Source: Pyrenophora tritici-repentis
Taxonomy: Eukaryota > Ascomycota > Dothideomycetes > Pleosporales > Pleosporaceae
Length of the DNA stretch: 64,000 nt
Direction of reading: 5' to 3'
Assembly (NCBI RefSeq): GCF_003171515.1
Contig: NC_089391.1
Coordinates: 2,046,001 to 2,110,000, forward strand
Every line of letters starts with the position of its first letter. Position 1 is the first letter of the stretch. Position numbers and translations under genes: made by a program. Positions 57,421 to 64,000 of the stretch are shown in pieces. The notes below the pieces were generated by a model. It saw only the letters and a program-made list of their open reading frames with translations, was not told the DNA's origin and searched no databases.

Positions 57421-60400
57421 ATGAAAGTGTATCCGATCTGCGGCGGACGCGCTGGTGTTCTCGCCCGTTGCTTTCCGCAAGCTACAACAGCTACCTCGCC
57501 GCGAAAATATTGGTGCGCGACGTCTCCCCGCCATCTATATACTGTCGTCAAGACTGCAAACAGTGCCAGACAATTCTCCAGCACGCGCTTCATCATGGCT
57601 GGACAGAAGATTGACGGCACTGCCATTGCGAAGAGCATCCGCGAGAAGTTGGGTGCCAAGATCAAAGAGAGGCAGGAGAAGAATCCGCGATATCGGCCAA
57701 GTCTGAAAATTGTCCAGGGCAAGTAAAAGGCATTGCAGCAGTTGGCGAAAATGGATACTAACAGCATGCAGTTGGCGACAGATCAGACTCTAGCACCTAT
57801 GTGCGCATGAAGCTCAAGGCCGCCGAGGAGGCCAACATCGACTGTGAGCTTGTGCATCTCGACGAGGACCTGACCGAAGGCGAGCTCCTGCACAAAATCT
57901 ACGAGTTCAACAACGACCCCGCCGTTCACGGTATTCTTGTCCAGCTGCCTCTTCCCAAGCACATCTCGGAGCACACCATCACTTCGGCCGTTGCCGACGA
58001 GAAGGATGTCGATGGTTTCGGCATCCAGAGCATCGGCGAGCTGGCCAAGCGCGGCGGCAAGCCTCTGTTCACACCATGCACGCCCAAGGGTGTAATGGTG
58101 CTTCTCGAGGAGGCCGGTGTTGACATCAAGGGAAAGAACGCTGTGGTGTTGGGACGTAGCGACATTGTGGGCAGCCCTGTCAGCTATCTGCTGAAGAACG
58201 CGGACGCGACCGTCACCGTGTGCCATTCGCGAACGCAGGACCTCCCCGAGATTGTCCGTCGCGCAGACATTGTCATTGCTGCTATCGGCAAAGCACAATT
58301 TGTCAAAGGAGACTGGCTCAAGCATGGTGCCGTCGTTATCGACGTTGGTACAAACTTCATTCCAGATGACACCAAGAAGAGCGGACAGAGGCTCGTGGGT
58401 GATGTTGACTACGACTCCGCGGTCGAGGTCGCATCGCATATCACTCCGGTACCAGGAGGTGTTGGACCTATGACGATTGCCATGCTGCTACAGAACCTCG
58501 TCGATTCGGCCGATGCAACCTACGACCGCCAGAAGAAGCGCAAGATTTCGGCGCTCCCGATCCGAATTGAGGACCCCATTCCCTCTGACATCGCCATATC
58601 GCGAAAGCAACACCCAAAGCAGATTACGGCTGTAGCAAAGGAGGTCGGAATTCTGCCTCACGAGCTGGAGCCGTATGGCGCCACAAAGGCAAAGGTCGAT
58701 CTATCACTCCTGAAGCGCCTCGAGCATCGCCGGAACGGAAGGTACATTCTGATTGCTGGTATCACACCGACACCCCTGGGAGAGGGCAAGTCGACCACCA
58801 CCATTGGTGTAGCACAGGCATTGGGCGCACATCTTGGCAGGATATGCTTCGCCAACGTGCGACAGCCTAGCATGGGTCCTACCTTTGGTATCAAGGGTGG
58901 AGCTGCCGGTGGAGGATACAGCCAGGTCATTCCTATGGATCAGTTCAACCTCCATCTCACTGGTGATATCCACGCCATCACTGCAGCAAACAACTTGCTC
59001 GCAGCTGCCATCGAGACGCGCATGTTCCACGAAAACACACAAAAGGATGCTGCCCTGTACAAGCGATTGGTACCGGCCAAAAAGGGCAAGCGTGAGTTTG
59101 CGCCCGTCATGTTCCGTCGTCTCAAGAAGCTCGGTATCGACAAGACCAACCCAGACGATCTGACTGAAGAGGAGATTACCAAGTTCGCCAGATTGGATAT
59201 TGACCCTGAGACCATCACCTGGCGACGAGTTCTCGATGTCAATGACAGACATCTGCGCAAGATCACCATTGGTCAAGCACCGACGGAGAAGGGTCAGACC
59301 CGTGAGACTGGATTCGACATTTCCGTCGCCAGCGAGTGTATGGCTATCCTTGCCCTCAGCAAGGACCTTTCAGATCTTCGCGAGCGTCTCGGCAGCATGG
59401 TCGTTGCCAGCTCGCGTGCAGGCGACCCTGTCACTTGTGACGACATTGGTGCTGGTGGTGCCTTGACTGCTCTACTAGTGGACGCTATCAAGCCCAACAT
59501 GATGCAGACGCTTGAGGGAACCCCCGTATTTGTACATGCTGGTCCATTCGCAAACATCAGTATTGGTGCCTCGTCAGTCATCGCCGACAGGCTTGCTCTC
59601 AAGCTGGCTGGTACTGAGCCGGATGAGGACCACGACGCGCAGACTGGTTTCGTCGTCACTGAAGCTGGCTTCGATTTCACCATGGGAGGTGAGCGCTTCT
59701 TCAACATCAAGTGCCGCTCTTCCGGCCTCGTACCCGACACAGTCGTCATCGTCGCCACAGTCCGAGCCCTCAAAAACCACGGCGGCGGCCCCGACATCAG
59801 CCCCGGCGCCCAGCTACCCGAAGTCTACCGCACCGAGAACATTGACATTCTCCGCGCTGGCTGCGTCAACCTCAAGAAGCACATTGAAAATGCAAAGCAA
59901 TACGGCGTCCCCGTCGTCGTAGCCATCAACCGCTTCGCAACCGACACGCAAGCCGAAATCGACGTCATCCGCGAAGAAGCAATCGCCGCTGGAGCCGAAG
60001 ACGCAATCCCCGCCAACCACTTCGCAGAAGGCGGAAAAGGAGCCGTAGACCTCGCCCGCGGCATCATCGCCGCCTCGGCAAAACCCAAACCAGACTACAA
60101 GCTCCTCTACGACACTTCCTCGGGTACAGTCCAGGAGCGCATGGAAATCATCGCAAAGCGCATGTACGGCGCCGACGCCGTCGAGTTCAGCGAGCTCGCC
60201 CAGAAAAAAGTAGACACCTACGTCAAGCAAGGGTTTGGTAACCTACCCATTTGCGTAGCAAAGACTCAGTACTCGCTTAGTCATGATCCTAGTCTCAAGG
60301 GTGCGCCCACGGGCTTCACGGTTCCTATTCGTGATGTTAGGATGGCTGCTGGTGCTGGATATCTTTATGCGCTTGCGGCGGATATTCAGACTATTCCTGG

Positions 60401-60473
60401 ACTGCCGACTGCGCCTGGCTATCTTAATATCGATGTTGATGTTGAGAATGGGGAGATTGATGGTATGTTTTAG
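57421..60473 (+). CDS. MIS1: C1-tetrahydrofolate synthase (trifunctional)
   Basis: 999 aa from the first ATG (57421) or 941 aa from the second (57595), exons 57421..57718 and 57772..60473. Three activities interconvert one-carbon folates: methylene-THF dehydrogenase and methenyl-THF cyclohydrolase in the N-terminal third (SSTYVRMKLKAAEE; PLPKHISEHTI; DVDGFG; GRSDIVGSPVSYLL; TPVPGGVGPMTIAML), and 10-formyl-THF synthetase in the rest, with ATP loop PTPLGEGKSTTTIGV. The first 58 residues are Arg/Ser/Thr-rich without acidic residues and end RQFSSTRFIMAGQ, a typical mitochondrial presequence; the second ATG (MAGQKIDG) would give the cytosolic form. The 53-nt intron begins with GC (G|GCAAGT), has a perfect TACTAAC branch and CAG acceptor, and only this join restores IVQVGDRSDSSTYV. 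Yeast has separate Mis1 and Ade3; here one gene may serve both compartments. Confidence 0.95.
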
Positions 60474-61211
60474 ATGGGGGGTTGTAGGGCGATGAAGCGA
60501 GTGAGTGGGGGATGTGTGAGCGTTCAACAAGCTCACTACCCTCCTCCTCGTTATTGTCGTTGCTGTTGATGGAGATGAATCAGTTTCTTCACCGTCTATG
60601 ATGACTACTATCGGCGTTTTTCTCAAATCTTCAGGTGGGTAAAGGGCGCATACTTTCAAAGGGCGGGCATCTGAATGTGTTCAACAGCATTCATTTCCTT
60701 TTATACCACCACATGGGGGCTTGTTGTATTTTCACTTTTTTTTTCAACACGGGAATGTACGGACTCAAAGGGTAACGTAGCGTAAGCGTTCAAGGCGAAG
60801 GTCGTTTTTCATTCAACTTGGGAACGGTCTTTGGAAAGGCTAGATAGACATTTGATAGCCTACTTTCAATCTGACTAGAACATTAGAAAGAGACACAGGA
60901 AGACATCAAGTATTAAAGATCAAAACATGTCATGCTTGATGAGTTTATTGTCTCCATGTTACAAGTACTAATGACTACCTACTACTAAAAACAGCTTGTT
61001 GAAATCCATACAAACTATGCACTCGCCACTTTAGCATGACGGTCTCCTTGATCCTATTTTCCTTTCTTTGCTAAAACCGACTAGACTAGTAGTGCAAACT
61101 GAGATTGAATTATCCTATACTACGCCTTCTAACTTTCTCCTAGGAATCATACTCTCAACGTACTATGCGGATGCGTATCGTCAACTCATTAGGAATGTGA
61201 TTAGGGGTCGT
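60474..61211. other. Intergenic region between convergent genes
   Basis: 3' flanks of MIS1 and NTH1; 60900-61190 is AT-rich. No other feature seen. Confidence 0.5.
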
Positions 61212-63612
61212 CTACATCATGCCGAGATCCGACATGGCCTTGGCGTAACTGTCCCAGTCGGTAAGGGCGCCGAGAGCGCGGCGCTGGTGTGCGCTAAGAA
61301 GGGTGAGACCATAGATGTAGCTTGCGTTGACCCATCCGAAGCTATTGCTTTGTTAGCGGCATGCGATGCAAGTCTTGATGAGAAAGCTTACCCTTCGCGA
61401 GGAACACCCTTGAAGTCACTGCCCTGGTTGCCATACTCTGCCTCGACCTTGTGGGGATCAATCTTCCTTGTGACATCGTACTTTTCAACGACAACACCGT
61501 TGAAGTCGACAAACGCCTTTGTGACCATGAACAGCCAACGGTACGCTAGGCGCTGGGCCTCAGCATCGTAGCCGTATCGCTGCATACCAACCCATGCAAG
61601 CATCTGCTGTGGTGCCCAGCCGAAAGGATAGTCCCATTGTCGGTTGGGTCGATCAAGGCCAACCTTGCCGCGCGACTTCTCCGTACCTGACACTAGTCCA
61701 CCGAAGGCTTCGAGCTTAGGCAAAGCCTTCTCCACTAGGATACTAGCCTGGCGGGGCGTGGCAAGACCGGACCACATGGGCCAAAAGGTAGTGGCACTCT
61801 CGTAGCCGGTACGCTGCTGCTTGACGGTGTTATAGTCAAAGTACATACCAGCTTCCTCGTCCCACAAATACTTGTCGACCTGGACACGGCGCTTTCTAGC
61901 GCGGCGTTCCCATGAAGCAGAGTTTTCGATTTGACCAGGCTTCATGTCACCCGTGCAGAACTCTGCTGGAATCTCGAGCTTGTCGCCGAAGTGATTGCGG
62001 ATGCAACGACCAATGTCGACTTCATACTTGTACAACAGCGCGTTGATATCGACAACTGCTAGATCAGCAGCGACCCTCTCGAGACGATATGAGGTATCGT
62101 GGCCTGATTCACGCACGGCACGGTCGTGCAGGAAGTAGTCGTCGAGTTCGGGTTCAACAACACGCTGGTAGTTGTAGGCGTCAACAAACTCCTCAAAAGT
62201 CATACCATGCTTGTCGGCATAGGGCTTCAAGATGTGCTCGAAATGGGTGGCTTCCGTTTCCGGCGGCACACCCAGTCCTCCGGGTCGATAGCGAGTAAGA
62301 CCAGTGACGGGATCTAAACGAGGTGGGGACATCCACACCGAATGGTATTCCTTGATGGCAGCAAGGATAGCCTCTCGGAGAAATTCGAGGGCGCCAGGCT
62401 CGTGCTTGATGCGTTCATAGCATCGCAGAGCCATGTCGGTGAGGAAGGGCGGCTGGGAGCGACAGAGGTAGTAGGTACGGTTCGCGTTGAGAATCTTGTT
62501 GTAGTGCTTGATGCAGAAACAGAAGTGAATGACCATGGACTTGACCAGGTCGACACGGTCGTTGACGAGAAGGCCCAAGGACTCCATGTAGCTGTCCCAT
62601 CCGTACAGTTCGTTGAAGCGACCACCTGGGACAACAAAGGGCAGGCCCCTCAGGTCCTTCTTGTTGGTTTCAGGGTCAATCCACTCTTCCATGGCAATGG
62701 CGAGCAGACCAGGTGCCTTGTTCAAGTCGCGCACGTACTGGTCGTTGTCGCAGTCCTTGGCGAGCCAGATAACGTCGAGGCGCATGTCTGGATGCTCGCG
62801 AGCAATGCGAGTGTAGTATTCGTATTGCTCTGGGGCACCCTGAGGAATGTATATACGGGGACGCGGGTCATCGGTCCAGTCCTTGGGGTCAACACCGACT
62901 TTGGCAATGTTGGAGCCGTCGATGCGGCGGGTGAGGCCATCCCAGAAGGAAAATTGAATCAGACGGCTGAGGCGGTTTACTGGGTTCTCGTTTAGACGCG
63001 ACTCGTCGAGGACAATGGTCTTGCGGCCATAGTCCTTGGCGAGCGTCAGCTCTTGGAGCAGGTTCGAGAGCATGTAGGTGCCGCGGACATCGTGTTTCTT
63101 GAAGGCATTGGAGCCAAGGGTGCCGAGAGATATCGTCTGGTCTTTGTTAGCCAAACTCTCCACCGAGCAGTATCGCGTCGCCGTACCTTGGGTCCCTTGT
63201 CGTCAATGGTGATTTGGTAGTTCTGGTCGGAGTCTTCACGGGCAAGGAGCTGCTGTAGCGTCTCCTCGACGTTGATCTTGAAGCGGCGCGGCTGCAGCGA
63301 GATTTCATCTGTTGTGGTCAGCTCGGGTCCAGAAGCGTCTTTTGTCCAGGGCGCGTACCGTGGCTGATGCGGCGGCCAGCGGTGATGCCGTCGGTAATTG
63401 GGGCATTACGCGTGGATTGGTCTACGTTCTGTCCCGTGTTAGCACCGCCGTCGCCCATCTGGGGAACACGGGACAAGCGGGGCACTCACGGCCGAGTAGG
63501 TTCTCGCCCTCGCATGCTTCTTGGAATGACTTTCGCCATAGTAAATGTGCGGTGCAGCGTACGGATCAATGGCAGTCGAGGTTCGTCGAGGTTTCGAAGA
63601 TTGCGAGCTCAT
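61212..63612 (-). CDS. NTH1: Neutral trehalase
   Basis: About 729 aa from five exons: complement(join(61212..61341,61392..63136,63187..63308,63359..63428,63490..63612)), all frames consistent. Cytosolic GH37 enzyme splitting trehalose into two glucose, used on exit from dormancy or stress. The N-terminus has RRTS (residues 9-12) and RARTYS, candidate PKA sites as in yeast Nth1, followed by a calcium-binding-like loop around residues 85-105 ([14 protein letters not shown]). Both trehalase signatures are present: [14 protein letters not shown] near 280 and [12 protein letters not shown] near 625; the C-terminus [12 protein letters not shown] comes from the last exon. The start is the ATG at 63612; an upstream GTG was not used. 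Lack of a signal peptide excludes the acid (secreted) trehalase. Confidence 0.95.
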
Positions 63613-64000
63613 GCTACGATGTGGGGGGCGGGTGGACGCAGACACCAGTCAAACCGTCGTATGTTGTGCGGTGTTGTGTGGTGCTGTGTGGTGCTGTCTT
63701 GGGGCAGGTGCGTGGTGAAGATGTGCAGTGGTAGTGCTATGGCGTAGGTACTGTCCGCTCTGGGTTAAGACGGCGATACAGGCCTGGGGGTGGGGGTGGG
63801 GCGGCACCTTTGTACTGAAGATGTTTCACCCGGAGGCCGCAATGTCAGACAGCAATGTGTGGTCTAAGGGACTAGGGCAGGTGGCGTATACGGAAGCGTA
63901 TGTGGAAGCTGATGCGGTGTAGGAGAAGACATGGTGTTGTTGAGCCGGTCTCCTAGTTTTGACTGCTGCAGCCCCGGCAGGTCCGCCGATGGCTTCAGAA
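63613..64000. other. Trehalase upstream region to window edge
   Basis: Promoter side of NTH1. It contains GTGTGGTGCT/GTGTTGTGTGG near-tandem repeats at about 63663-63700 and a G-rich tract at about 63786-63802. No gene recognised. Confidence 0.5.

Noticed and set aside
57783..58439. 218-codon minus-strand frame over MIS1
   Set aside because: Antisense shadow of the dehydrogenase/cyclohydrolase coding region.
1..64000. CRISPR array, prokaryotic operon or biosynthetic gene cluster
   Set aside because: No spaced direct repeats of array type; all genes have introns or fungal architecture; no polyketide, peptide or terpene synthase is present.

Overview
The window comes from a filamentous ascomycete. 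The signs are short introns (about 45-60 nt, occasionally longer) with CTAAC-type branch sites, CT-rich promoters, single-copy housekeeping genes with ascomycete domain layouts, and transposon relics that look mutated by repeat-induced point mutation (RIP). The gene set and protein styles fit a Dothideomycete, probably Pleosporales; that placement is my inference.

Layout. 1-445 is the 3' end of an acetyl-CoA acetyltransferase (ERG10-like). 695-773 is a tRNA-Ser(UGA)-like gene on the minus strand. 1440-4867 (-) is a six-exon regulator with a Zn2Cys6-like cysteine cluster, a TALE-type homeodomain and C2H2 fingers. 6887-7607 (+) is a conserved cysteine-motif protein, 8181-8825 (+) SNU23/ZMAT2, 9423-10245 (+) a glutathione transferase, and 10767-12233 (-) an APSES/KilA-N transcription factor of the Xbp1 type. 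A gene-poor 6 kb follows, then TOP2 (18350-23663, -), an unknown 680-residue basic protein (25404-27446, -), a SET methyltransferase (28976-31142, +), a zinc alcohol dehydrogenase (33185-34180, +), an unknown protein (34569-35606, -), a protein kinase (36745-38235, -), an FLC/TRP-like membrane protein (40593-42833, -), a histidine phosphatase (45425-46773, -), MBF1 (47401-47969, -) and eIF3i/TIF34 (48833-50103, -).

From about 50.3 to 55 kb the character changes to a small repeat island. It holds a stop-riddled pogo/Fot1-type transposase C-terminus, a broken CorA-type transporter tail, a Copia pol fragment, AT-rich filler and a small cysteine-rich secreted-protein gene with an apparent one-base frameshift in a C homopolymer. 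Housekeeping content resumes with a protein carrying an SH3-like segment and an HPD motif (55369-57020, +), C1-tetrahydrofolate synthase MIS1 (57421-60473, +), which has two in-frame starts consistent with mitochondrial and cytosolic forms, and neutral trehalase NTH1 (61212-63612, -).

There is no operon-like or biosynthetic cluster logic: most genes are independent housekeeping or regulatory loci. The most notable items are the triple-domain regulator, two GC-AG introns (TIF34 and MIS1), the kinase with a large N-lobe insert, and the repeat island with the frameshifted secreted-protein gene. I found no clearly new multi-gene system. Exon joins were deduced by hand from splice signals and conserved motifs; every joined CDS was checked to keep frame.
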